Below are positions 1 to 19,176 of a stretch of DNA of 64,000 nucleotides, in pieces. The stretch's first letter is position 1. The number at the start of each line of letters is the position of its first letter. A program made the translations under genes and the position numbers. The notes below the pieces were generated by a model. The model was not told the origin of the DNA. It did no database searches and worked only from the letters and a program-made list of their open reading frames with translations. This DNA is from Chrysoperla carnea (lineage: Eukaryota > Arthropoda > Insecta > Neuroptera > Chrysopidae): positions 55,158,181 through 55,222,180 of the forward strand of contig NC_058340.1 in the NCBI RefSeq assembly GCF_905475395.1. The letters are read 5' to 3'.

Positions 1-7403
<7,403 letters not shown>

Positions 7404-9700
7404 GAAAAGAAGAAAAAAAGGAAGAAAAAACGAAAGACTGTAAAGTGAAAAAAAAAAAAAAAACTTATCAACATTCCTTGTATATCTGTGTTAGATTTAA
7501 ATTATTTTTAAACATCACATACAAAGTAAAAACAAATGTATCTCAGTAATTTATAAGGAAAATATTAAATTAAAAAAATCAAATTCTTAAACCTACAAAT
7601 TCTCAAACATGACAAAAAAATAAATAAATAAAAATTATATAATGCCATATTATAATTGATATTAAAATGGATATTTAAAAATAATTGATCTTATAATTTT
7701 TTCCAAAGAATTAGGATTTTTTTTTTAGATTAATTTAAGTGTTAAAAATAATTTTTTGTGTAATATAATTTTGTTTTTTTTTTCTTTGCTTAAGTTATGA
7801 AATACAGTAATGAATATAAATAAAAGTAAAAATATATTTTTTATGCACAAATTTTGAAAAAAAATTACTATTTAATAATTAAATGTACTTTAAAAAAACA
7901 AATTTTCAAAATATTTCTCATATTTTGTAAATAATTATATTAACTGTCTCATTAAAAAAAAAAGGTGGAATTGTAATGTTTTTTTTTCTTAGAACAATGT
8001 TTTTTTTTTGTGTTTAATATATAGTAGTTAATTTGTAATTAAGTCTGTAATTGCTTAAAATTTGATTTTACAATTTAAAATAATTTTGTTGCTTATTTTA
8101 TTTTAAATTGACTTAATCAAATTTTAATCAATTTTTCTTTTTGATTGTTCATGCGACTGTATATAATTATTAAAATATTCAAATAGTAAAATTTATTTAT
8201 AAAAATTAAATTATTTGTTTTGTTTTCAATTTCCTTAATTTAATCCTACCTAAACTTTATTAAAAGCAAAATATAGAGAACTGGATTCATTATTAGGATT
8301 AGGCATATTAGGCCATTAAGATGCTTCGATAACTCCCTACCAGGTACACTAAGTATAATTCAAAATAAGTCGATCATTTAACTAAACTTGTCTTAGTATA
8401 AAGTTGCTTCGTTTGGAAACTAGACAGTTCTTAAGTTGAAATTTTGAAATCGTTTTTTGTAACTTAACTCCAAACGCGAAATCCTGTTTTGCTAAAATTG
8501 GATTTGTTGACATTGTTCATATAGGACAAAAAAGCTAGCCCACATAAAAATTAAGTTTATTCATCAATCCATTGGTGTAGAATGTGGAGTTTTTAAATTT
8601 CAAACGCCCCATATTTTTGCATCCATGGAGGTAAAGGATTGATTTCAGTAAATTATTCACATCAAAGAAGTTACTCTCGATCGTTTATTCTTAAGGTTTA
8701 CTCGAAATTTGCAATTTCAATAATTGGAATTCGTCCCAATAATAAGCTTGAACTATGAAAAATTATATTTAAGATATCTAAAAATATCATTAAAAGAGTA
8801 TATTTAAGAGACCGTCGAAGAACATATATTTCAGACAAAGAGGAAAATACCAGGGTTGGTTTTTGGACCAATCCGTAATAAACACGGTCGTAATTTTTTA
8901 GTACCTATATTATTACTTTACAATATTATAATAAACTATTGTATGGTTAAAAAAAAAAAATTCATGCTTGCTTCCTCCAACAGTGAGATTTAGCCGCGGA
9001 TGAATGATTAATTGAATTGATAGATTTAATTAAAATATTTTCTACCCAGTAATTTCTTCAATAAGTTATACCTATTACTTTCGATAAAAACTAGAGAGTA
9101 GAGCATAAAATTTGATGGGGGGGGGGGGTGAAACTATAGTTTCAGGGCCCTTAGGGAGATTTAGCCTTCTTGGTCTTCTTCCTTAAATCGCCACTGCCAC
9201 ATTAGTTACTCCCACACCCGTTATATTTCGATGCACCACTGACAATATTAGGTTTGTATGATGAAAAATAGCTTAAGGCTATCCACGTACAGTTTACAGT
9301 ATGTATATGGTCACCTTTAAACACACTCCTAGCTTCGATTAAAAAATTGAAAGGAAATATATCTCGAAAACTTATTTATTTAAGAATTTGGGGACATATT
9401 CTATTCTACAAGAATTCGTCTTCAAATTGCGGCTTCGTGGAAACCAGACTTTCTTTATAAACATAAGGTCATGAAAAAACGAAGTCGTTAAATTTTGTAT
9501 TATTACAAAATTTTCAAACAATAGTTTGTATTGAGAATGAGCATATAATAAACTCTCGTGTCTTTATTGAAAAGTTTCCATTGTCAACACGTAACGTCCA
9601 GTTTATATAAAACAAATTATTATGTGTGACATGACTTATTGAATTTGACATTTCAAATTAAAAGTTTGAACAAAAAATATTCATAATAAATCAATAAGAT
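7404..9700. other. FASN 3' UTR and intergenic DNA up to OGFOD3
   Basis: AT-rich non-coding DNA. The first ~250 bp are probably the FASN 3' UTR, with an A-rich stretch after 7403 and AATAAA copies near 7620-7633. A 12-base G run lies at 9117-9128. A TTTATATAAAA box near 9602, about 100 bp upstream of the OGFOD3 start, may be a TATA element. I see no gene. Confidence 0.6.
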
Positions 9701-12700
9701 ATGTCGAAACAATCAAAGAAAAAAGAAGCAAAAGCTCAAAACGAGCAAAATTCAGAAAATAATAAACAAAAGGATGCGAAAAATGATCAAAAAGATAATA
9801 ATAAATCATTGTAAGTTTGAGGTTAAAAGAAAAGCAATTTTAATACCATTGTTGCAAATTAAAAAGTATTAAAATTTATTTAGGCGATATGGACCGATGC
9901 CAACATTCCCCCGCCAACGAATATTCACCAGAGGAATAATTGTGATATCTACACTCATTATCGTATACTTTACATCGAGTAATGATAAAACTACAATATT
10001 TGCATCACAAAAGGAATCGTTAGCGCAGAGAGTACACACTATAGATTGTTCTGACAGTTACAAAACAGAGATTAGTAGCTATCCAGATTGCGTTCCAGAA
10101 AAATGTGGACGAGCTGTTACAGATAAATTAATAACAGGAAAAGAGACTGATGTTTTATTGCAATTAGCGAAAAGTGCATTTGCGCTTGGTAGCTCTGATG
10201 GTGGTGCATCTATCTTAGATTTACATTCTGGTGCTTTATCATATGGTAAACAATTTGTTAATATTTATAGCTTAGATAATGCTAAAAACGTATTTAGTCC
10301 TCAAGATTTTGCTATTTATAAGGTAAATTTAAAGTAAGATAATACTATAGTTATCCAAAAATACTCGGTCATCTCAAATAAAACTGTACCATTATTTGTA
10401 AAACATTCACTATCTTGCTGATGTATTGTGCTAGAAAACGGCCATTTATGCTGAATTTCCGTATTAACAAAAGTTAAAAATAACAGGTCTGCAAAAAAAA
10501 ATTTTTGTCAGCTGCATGAGATATTTTTACTAAATTATATGTTTTAGAATGCGCTGATTTCAAAAGTGATGGCCATTTTTTTTTATCACGTAAGGTTTTT
10601 TTGCAAATTCAAACACAAAAAATTGGTAAAAGCACTGGTTTCTTAAAAATTATACAGTAGCCTGCAAGCATAGTGACATCCCATTTGTCTTGGTACCGTC
10701 TCTCGATATCGCGGACAGCCTGGTGAAACTGCTCCCCTTGTTTTTCACTGTAAGCTCCCAGGTTTTCAGGAAAATAATTTCTATGTGGGAGTGTCAAAAA
10801 TGGACCTTCAGGCTTATCTTGCAGCCTTGAGCTTCGTATGCCGCTAGTTGAACAATGGTTTTGTAGTCAGGATCCTTATTATTTACCAAAAACTTTCGCG
10901 CTACATCCTTAAACGATACCCAAGCTTCTTTTTCCTTCTCATACATACTTTCCACAAAGAGGGTGTCGGTTAAAAGCCTTCTTATGTCGGAGCCGGTGAA
11001 AATTCCCTCTTTCAACTTTGCTTCTGACAGCTTCGGGAATTTTGTACATAGATATTTAAAACAGTTTCCATCCTCTTGCAGTGATTTTACAAATTGTTTC
11101 ATCAACCCCAATTTGATATGGAAAGGTGGCAACAAAACTTTTTCTGGTGGCACCAAAGTAGTATTGATAACATATTTATCTCCAGGTTTTAAAGTTTCTC
11201 GGGGTGGGCAATCACTTTTAGTCCAATGCTGTTCTTGCTCTGCTATCCCATAAGCATAAGAAGCAAGGGTATTTAGTATAGCCTGCCTGCTGACCCAAAA
11301 CAAAATCATCGTGAGTATTTTGACAAACCATCCATTAATGGTCCTGACATTTGATTCTTTCCAAGATAATGGCCAAATTGTTAGAGTTAGTTTTCTTCCT
11401 TATGCACAGAATATCCCATTGGAAGCGAAGCTAATTTATTTTCATTGTGCAGTAATAACACTTTAAGACTAGTTTAATATAATATTACTAGTTTATGTTG
11501 TTACTAATATCTATAAAAACCTATGTGATAGAATATTTTGAATATTTTTCCTGTTTTTGAGAGGTCAAAATCTATAAGAAAATGTAAAAAAATTCTATGC
11601 AGTTTTTTAGTCGCAGACCTGTGTAATGTAAATAAATCTTAAGTTCACTTTTCACTTTATTCTAATTATCATGATAGCTAGGATATTACGAAAGCGGTGG
11701 GAAAAATATATCAAATTAGAAGCGATAGTAAATTAAATGAAGGTAGTTTGGTACCTCTACGCTTTGTCGCATTTAACTTAAAAAGTAAACTCAGCCAGAC
11801 ATGCTTTGTCCACAGGGTTTTACTGAGGTTGACCGGATATCTATGGATATTGCTAAATATAATCATTTAATTGAAAATTAAGTCAATTTTTCATTTTTAG
11901 ATTGTAAAATCAAAAATTCATCATGCTATTGCTCACAATTTTGGAGTTGATATTAATAAAATATTTTTAACACATCCAACATTCTTTTCAAAAATGACAA
12001 ATGCTGAAGCTAAAACAATTCATGATGAATATTGGCATGAGCACGTCGATAAAGTAAGAGAAATTTTTTATTAATAATCCTATAATCATAATATTTTGAA
12101 TCCATTTTATGTTTGGTAATTTTTGAAATGAAAAAAATGGTCAGGACTCAAATTAAAGTCTGATAGCGAGATCGAAAAGTAACTTTTTACATAAATATTA
12201 ACTGCTTTCAAAACACACAAGAGAGATATAAGAACTCGAGTAAACGGGAAATAGATTTAAAGTTATCCAGAAACGAATTTTTTGATTAGGACAATAACTA
12301 GAAGCTGTAAAAGTATAATCCTTGCATATGTTCAATATCTCCTAAGTCTTATCTTTTAAAAATTACCAATAATACAGTGGGTTCAGAAAGTGTCATTGCT
12401 TTCCGTAAAATTTCGAGTGTTAAATTTATAAAATAATATGATTCCGGAAATATTTTAATCCCATATAAATATTTTTCAGGAAACGTATCCATCATTCCAT
12501 TACACATCGTTATTATATTTAACGGATTATGGTAATGATTTTAAAGGTGGGAAATTCATTTTCACAGCTCCTAATAATGCAACAGTAGAGCCGAGACGTG
12601 GACGTGTGATAATGTTTACATCGGGTGCAGAAAATCCACATTTTGTTGAACGTGTTACAAGTGGTACACGATATGCTTTAACAGTATCGTTTACGTGTGA

Positions 12701-12749
12701 TCAGAATGAGGCAATTTCAGATCCAAATATAAAAGAAAAGGATTTGTAA
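9701..12749 (+). CDS. OGFOD3: OGFOD3-like membrane-anchored 2-oxoglutarate/Fe(II)-dependent oxygenase
   Basis: Predicted single-pass type II membrane protein of 323 residues (human OGFOD3 is about the same length). Four exons: 9701-9810, 9884-10322, 11901-12053, 12480-12749. Residues 1-36 are Lys/Gln/Asn rich and polar. A hydrophobic segment at about 53-67 (IIVISTLIIVYF) is the anchor. Then come a Cys-containing stem (EKCGRGVTD-like EKCGRAVTD), the family signature SDGGASILDLHSGALS, and a prolyl-4-hydroxylase-type double-stranded beta helix. Expected iron ligands are His231 and Asp233 (HVD inside HDEYWHEHVDK) and His288 (ENPHFVERV), with Arg298 (GTRYAL) for 2-oxoglutarate. These match the vertebrate protein position for position. 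The substrate is unknown. The start has A at -3. Intron 2 (1578 bp) contains an antisense pseudogene. Confidence 0.95.
10609..11470 (-). pseudogene. Decayed copy of a repetitive arthropod ORF, antisense in OGFOD3 intron 2
   Basis: Reading the minus strand gives coding-like blocks in shifting frames: LERIKCQDH-type residues, then near 11310-11240 VLGQQAGYTKYPCFLCLWD. After a frameshift come HWTKSDCPPRE and LLPPFHIKLGLMKQFVKSL (within 11309-10794). After another shift near 10797 come NYFPENLGAYSEKQGEQFHQ and RYQDKWDV (within 10797-10609). I recall this motif order (GQQ-G-TK-PCFLC-WDSR, then LPP-HIKLGLMK, then FPENLG-SEEQGE-FHQD, then RYQG-WD) from a high-copy family in arthropod genomes, probably spread with mobile elements. 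Its function is not known to me. At least two frameshifts make it non-functional here. It stays clear of the OGFOD3 splice sites. Confidence 0.75.
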
Positions 12750-15700
12750 TTTTTCAAAAAAATCGTTTAGGATTTTATTGCACAGAAAATATCGATACGG
12801 GTTATGATATTTTAGATCTCACCGAATACATCTTTTTAAATTAGGAAAAATGCCGGTTTTTGATTTATTTTTTATACTTTAATTTCCAAACAAATATTTT
12901 TCTTAGGTTAATTAATTTCAAAAAATGATTTTTATTTCAAATAATTGTGTTTTTGTAATTAATTGTAGATTAGAAAATTGTAATTTTCTTGAGTATTTTC
13001 AAGTTAAGGTATTTTATACGGAAATAGAGATGCAAAATAAGCAATAAATATGAGGTCGAAAAGCTGGTGGGGGAATTAAATTCGATGTAGTAGCAATAAT
13101 ATTCATTAAATCTGTTTAATTTGCGTACGTATGGGCTTTGGAAGTTTGCAATAAATAGAAGTTATCGCACAACCAAAAAAGACTGTCTAACACTTAAAAG
13201 TTTGAATAGTAATTTTTGTAACATGACAAAAGTTCAAGAGATGGATCCTTTTTTTGGTTTCGATAATCAATTTCAAACCTTAAAACATCATCGATTACCA
13301 CAATTGTTAGATTCACGTGTAGTTTGCTCTGTTAACCTCGGGGTCCCACACTAAGTGCAACTATTACCGAAGTAAAAAGAACAAACTAATAATTTACACA
13401 AACAAACTTATTGAATAAATATCGACCGCTAATAAAAATCCTCGAAATATATTAAAAAACACCTTACTACAAGTCACGAATATAAAAACAATCAGTCTAC
13501 ACTTAAGATAAGACTATGGTTAGCTCAGCATAATTTATTATTATTGTAAAGGTGTGCTCGTATCACAGTTTCATTTTCGTCTTTTTTTGCCATAGAGGTC
13601 ACCATAGACGAACGGAATAGGAACCAAAGTTCTTTCTCTTACCTGCGGCACCCTATCTCGCACACTCTATATATAATATCTCTATGGTTTTAGCGCATTG
13701 GAACAAATTGTCGATTATATTGGTAAATATAAGCGGCTGATCGTTTCAAACTAATAACAATAGTCGTATTGCTGTTTTGCTAAGATAACCATTACAAAAA
13801 ATGACGTTAAACATAAATGATCATTAAAGATCACTTTCCACGGATAAGTGCTCATTGGTTCAAAATTCTAAATGGAAAATGGCCTATTCCACTGTTGTGA
13901 TTGGAATCAAGCTATATGCGTACATTTATTACGTATTGTGAGTTTATTAAAAGAAATAACTTACGGAAATTTAACAAAAAATGAAACTCGACCAAACGCA
14001 AGGTTCAGGTTTCCGCGTTTATAAAAAAACACCTATCTTTACCCTCCAAGCTAATAATCGGCTCAAAAGTTTTTGGCAAAGCCAGTAAAAAAAGTTTGTA
14101 AATGATCTATTAATATCTATAATGAATTATGTCAGCAACAAACCACTTTTATCCGATTTTTATTCTCTTCTGATAGCAAGAGTAATAAGTAGGGCTGTCA
14201 AATTTTAGCAGTTATATCTATCCAAATATTAGTTGAATATTTCGCGCTTTTTTCTGTTATATTTTTGGCATTTTTGGGTTAATTTCAAAACATTACAATA
14301 ACCCATTATCATTACATTTATTCGGGAATAGGAAGCACGATATAAATCGCGAATATGTTTGAAGTATTCAACATATTAGCAGAAGTGCACGTAACTAAAT
14401 AGTACATTCAAAATAAAATCCGCCAACGTGTTAAATAAAAAAAGTCGAAATTTTCTCATAAATTCTGATATAATATATAATAATTGTTGTTCGTACTGTG
14501 AAGTTACTTATTTTTCACGTTGTATATTAATTAAAAATGATGATTATGTTTAATAATAATTCTTACAAATCACAAAGTAATCAATGCATTTGTTACAAAA
14601 TCGCGTATGTGTTCATTTAAACGAAATCAATATTTTTGAAAAATATGCAACGTGGTGCATACTTAAAAGTCATTCCATTTTTTTAAATTAAAAAAAAATT
14701 GTTATGTATGTATATATACACTTATTTAATAAAATGTATGAAATAAATTTTGATTCTTGTATTTCTCATATATAGTGTGTCCCCGGATAGAGGTAACTAT
14801 ACTTGTAAATTTAGTAAGCACGGTGTCCAAAAGAGCATTAAAAAATTCGACTTCAAAATTTTTTTTAGAGTTATTGCTTCATTAGTAGCCTCTTCGCCCG
14901 GTCTACGTTTAATGTGTCTTAAGCGCGTTTATGGCTTGAAAAATGACTGCGTATTAAGTTCGAATGCTAATTCAGCTGTTACAATAGCTTGTTCGAAACA
15001 TTTTTGTCTAATACGCGAATTAATACGCTGAATTTAGTTTTCCTGTAGATTGATAGGTAATCAAATTAAGTGGCTAAGTTGAGCTGGCACGTGTGACGCC
15101 CTGAAAAACTTGTCACCCCGGCCCCTCGTCCCTAAAGCCGCTAGTGACTATAGCTTACATAAATATAATAACCTCTAGAATGAACTCATTCTTCAGGTTT
15201 TTAAGTGAACTGATTAATCAATCTGTCCTTTATTTTACTAGCCCATTAATTTTTGGAAATTGGTTAGATTTCAAGGCATTAATATCCATTAAGGTAATAA
15301 ATTAATATTTCATAATCCATTAGCGTAATTCTAGACCTTAATATATTACCCAAATTTAAAATAATATTTAGGTAAAAGCTATAATTATACAAATATAATT
15401 AAAAATAACATTTTAAGTAATGGCGAAAATCAATTAAATATAATAATGTGATATGAATTTTATATGATATGAAATCAATAAGTAGTTATTAAACTTTTTT
15501 AAGGTGTTAAACTAAAATAATAACACTAAACGTGGAATTTGCTCCAAAATCTGAAAATTTGAGTGTTAATTTAAAATTTATTCGTAAACAAAATTTCTAC
15601 ATAATTTTAGCAAATTATTTTCATGTTTCACTATTAAATATTTTTTGACATCATTTCATGTAAGTTTCATAAAACAAAAATTGAATTTTACTTGAAGAAA

Positions 15701-15944
15701 GCAGTTTGATTCAACAGGCATATCCAAACTTATAAGACAGCCAACTGTAAATGAAAAAAAGGTGATTTTGAACCATAAATTAAAGATTTCTGTAAAAATT
15801 TAAAATAGTAAATGTCACAATTCATGACTACCTTTTCTTATATACTCAATGAATTATGACTACTTTACAATTTAAAAAATTGAAAACTGTGCATATCTTT
15901 TAGCTGCGTAAAACAATTCCTTCAAGTGTTGTGGAACGTTGATA

Positions 15945-16012
15945 AGTGAGATCAACAGAGGTGGAGGCTATAAAGCGGTGGTTTTTACTCTTAAGCCCAG
16001 TGAAGCGGGCGG
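15945..16012 (+). mobile_element. Helitron-like 3' end fragment (family H, copy 1)
   Basis: The stretch reading GAGGCTATAAAGCGGTGG and then CCCAGTGAAGCGGGCGGGTA matches the reverse complement of 63530-63610 and resembles 45985-46012. The other two copies finish in CTAG followed by T, which is typical of Helitron 3' ends. This one has lost the CTAG terminus. It is a fragment, and the class assignment is inferred only from the end structure. Confidence 0.45.
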
Positions 16013-17434
16013 GTAATAATAATATGCACAATGACGGCAGACCAAGCACATCATGTTTCGCGTCATGTGATTTTTATATCATAATGGACCATTTTTATTT
16101 ATTTGTTTTCTTATTAATTTGTTTTAATAATCTTATTTAGGTACAAAATCATTTTCATGAAAATATGGTTTTAAGAAAAAAAAAATCGGTATTAAGTATG
16201 AATTTAAAATTGCAAAAATTGGCGTTATTTTTATCTGATTCTGAATTAAAAACTAAATTTAAAACTATTTCAAATATTTAAATAAAATTAAATTATATTA
16301 TTGTTTTATAGATAAACTAACAGGCACGCAAGCAATGCAATATGAAAAATGTATATTTTATTTAAAAATAATTATTGAAGTTATTAATATGAAAAAACTT
16401 TATTCATGAAAAAGAAAAACACTTAAAAACTATTTAATTAAATTTATAAAAAATAACTATTCAGGCTGTCAGGTAATTTATGACAGTGATGTATGAGAAA
16501 AATAGTAAATCAAAACATATTTTATTAATAAAAAATTAATTTATTTAAGTTAAATGTCAATATGATTATCGATCATATCTAGTCTGTACTAATTCGTTTA
16601 GCAATTACTGTCTATCAGTTATCGGCATATTTTAATTTATCCATATATTTTAATCATGTATGTTCATAAGTTAAACATTAGGTATAGAGTTGGTGTGTTT
16701 ATCGCGATCGAATTTTTATTATAAGCGTTTGTGTTTTAGTTTCGATTTAAATTTAATTCAAAATGTATAATTAATTTAAGGTCATTCGATCATTTACGTA
16801 AAGATTATAATGAAACAAAAATTATTTTTTTTTACATAATCTCACGAGTAAATTTTTTAAAATTAATTTTTATAAACAATTCTTTTTTATGAAAAATTAA
16901 AGAATTATTTCTTTAGATTAATGAAACTATAACTAATTAGAAAATTTTATTTGAAAAATATAATAGAGAACTTAGCATTAATTTTTTTTTTTACTACAAA
17001 TTCATATATAAATGAAAGAATAATTCATCTAAAGTAGGTTTGAGTAATTTTTTTTTTTTTAAATTAATAATTCCACTTTGTTATTAATTATTAATAAAAA
17101 AGTTATATTTTTGAATAAAAAAACTGTAGTGACGTATTTACATCCGTGGAGGCAGTGAACCAATGGGAATCACGCTAAATTTACATTTTTCAGTTTGTTA
17201 CTATGGAAAATTACGTTTAATTAGACAAATCGTTTATCATTCTGCATGTTATTTTATCATTTCTTCGTGCGATGGCGTTGCTAAAACGATGCGTTGACGT
17301 TACTGATGTTTGAATTTATAGCTTAGAAATCAATTGTAAAATTACAAAGAAAAATTTCTTTGTTTAAATTTTTAGTAAACTTTTGGAAAAAAAATAAAAT
17401 TAAAAACATGCAACTTCTCTATTAATGATATAAA

Positions 17435-17489
17435 TATCAGCTATCGGTATTTATCAGCTATCGGTACATATCAGTTATCGGTATCGGTA
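17435..17489. repeat. Short tandem array, 15-17-bp unit
   Basis: Three copies of TATCAGCTATCGGTA (the third has TATCAGTTATCGGTA) separated by two bases, followed by a partial TCGGTA. It is a minisatellite-like array in intergenic DNA. Confidence 0.9.
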
Positions 17490-17505
17490 TTTTTTATTGT
17501 TCATA

Positions 17506-17783
17506 AATAAGGTCTGATTGACCAGCCCTGTTCTAACGTTCTGATTGACTGTCATAACTGTTATCTATATGCAATATACAAGCTGTATAACAATTTTCAG
17601 CTTTAATAAATTCATTTAAATACCACGAAATCATAAATCTTATCTATTTATTGTCTATTAATAAGGGCTGATTGACCAGCCCTGTTCTACGTTTAACTGA
17701 CTGACAATCATAACTGTTATTTATATGCAATAGACAACATATATAACAGTTTTCAGCTTTAGTAAATTCATTTTAGTACCACG
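17506..17783. repeat. Diverged ~123-bp direct duplication
   Basis: Unit 1 (17506-17627) and unit 2 (17660-17783) share the order AATAAGG-CTGATTGACCAGCC, CTGTTCTA, CATAACTGTTAT, TATATGCAATA, TTTTCAGCTTTA and TACCACG. About 32 bp separate them. Differences are scattered substitutions and small indels, so the duplication is older than the one at 7098. Function unknown. Confidence 0.85.
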
Positions 17784-18295
17784 TATAACTGCACCGTTTC
17801 AAATGTTTCGATAGCATATATCTGACCCCAGTTGTATCGTTCGCTCGACTGACAGCAGTATGTGTGTACACAACTACTATAACCAAACCTCAAATGATCA
17901 ACTTTAGTAAATTCAACGAATTTTCATTATGACGCGACACCTTCGTTTCCCAAAATGATTTTTAATTGTTATCTGATTATAGCTAGTTGTAAATAATACT
18001 CAAGTACTGCGATCAATATCAATAATTACCTACAACAATTATTGTTATTATTTTTAAAATACTAACATTTAATATTAAAAAGTTATAATTTAAAAAAAAA
18101 GTGAAGGGGCTCTAGCTTGACTTGATTATACAACGACTGGTGAGCTAATTTATGTTTTTAGTCATGAGAATCCTTGGTGTTTACGGATACGAAATATTCT
18201 GCTTAATTAAACTACATTGCTCGTTATTGAAATAAATACCACGACACTCGAAAGTACGACAATTTTTTAAGTAGGTACTTAGGTTAGGTTATATT

Positions 18296-18577
18296 ATACT
18301 GGCTGTCCACGAAGGACACACTTAGGCTATAGAGCCCATAGTGATACCATATAAGTGTTTTACCACCTTTCCGCTGATAATTTCATTTATCAGCTCCTCA
18401 ATTTCAGAGGCTAAGTGCACCTCCTTCATGCATATACCATGCACTACACCAGCCCATCACAACTATTAATTAAATTAAATTTTTTGCGATCGCGAACCCG
18501 CTAAGGGTAGCGGGTATGCTTATACATACCGCGGACGGAATTGGTTACGCCTTAACCAACTGAGCTAATAGGGCGAC
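18296..18577 (-). mobile_element. tRNA-derived SINE
   Basis: On the minus strand the 5' end carries a tRNA-like head. The box A match TTAGCTCAGTTGG lies at 18568-18556 and the box B-like GGGTTCGCGATC at 18499-18488. These are the two internal RNA polymerase III promoter parts. The acceptor and T stems do not pair properly, so it is not a functional tRNA gene. A tRNA-unrelated body follows (GATGGGCTGGTGTAGTGC, TATAGCCTAAGTGTGTCC) down to about 18296. The class follows from the head-plus-body structure. No second copy occurs in this window. Confidence 0.75.
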
Positions 18578-19176
18578 AAATAGGTACTTAAAAATAGTAA
18601 AAAATGTTATAAATTAAATTTTCATGATAATCGCGATAAAGTAATTTTTCAACATTCAAATGAAAAAAACCTCATTTAAATTAATGATTTCTCATATTTA
18701 AAATATGTTTCTTTTCAAATCAACATTAATAATTAATGTTATTTATTTTTCGATATTAATATAGATACTGAAATAATAAATAAAGCCTTATTTCATTTCC
18801 CCTACTCTATGAGCAAGAAGTACTTTTCTTTACTCGAAAAACTATTAGATTAAACTAAAAGAAAAGCATTTGCTCACCAGTTTAAGTAAAATCAAAATCG
18901 ACTAGTACTATATCTAATTATTTTTCATAATGTTTCTAGATTTGCATCATAAATAAAGTTAGGTACTTCAGCTCCAATAATTAATGACAAAATAATTGTT
19001 ATTTTTTATTTGATAATATGCTGCTTCGTGGCCTAGAAAAGTTTTATTCGATGACTATCAAAACAAGTTTTGAAAATTTATCATAACGTTAAAAAGTTTT
19101 CAACATGTGCGGTATTTGTTGAATAATTTCTTTTAAAAGTTGTGTTGACATTAGTGGTGTATAAAATTTTGGCAAA

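Larger units (their letters stand above)
12750..19176. other. 6.4-kb intergenic region between OGFOD3 and the DEG/ENaC gene
   Basis: No gene supported. It starts with the OGFOD3 3' UTR (AATAAA near 13042). It holds a Helitron-like end fragment near 15945, a short 15-bp tandem array and a larger duplication at 17435-17783, and a tRNA-derived SINE at 18296-18577. A locally GC-rich patch lies near 15080-15145. The ORFs near 13121, 14750 and 15946 have no family likeness I recognise and no sensible splice context. Confidence 0.6.

Noticed and set aside
13121-13354. 77-codon plus-strand ORF between OGFOD3 and the channel gene, containing QEMDPFFGFDNQFQTLKHH
   Set aside because: Composition is somewhat protein-like, but I recognise no family, there is no splice signal linking it to neighbours, and its length is within chance expectation.
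18480-18577. Possible functional tRNA gene on the minus strand
   Set aside because: A box is good but the acceptor and T stems do not pair and the sequence continues into a SINE body.
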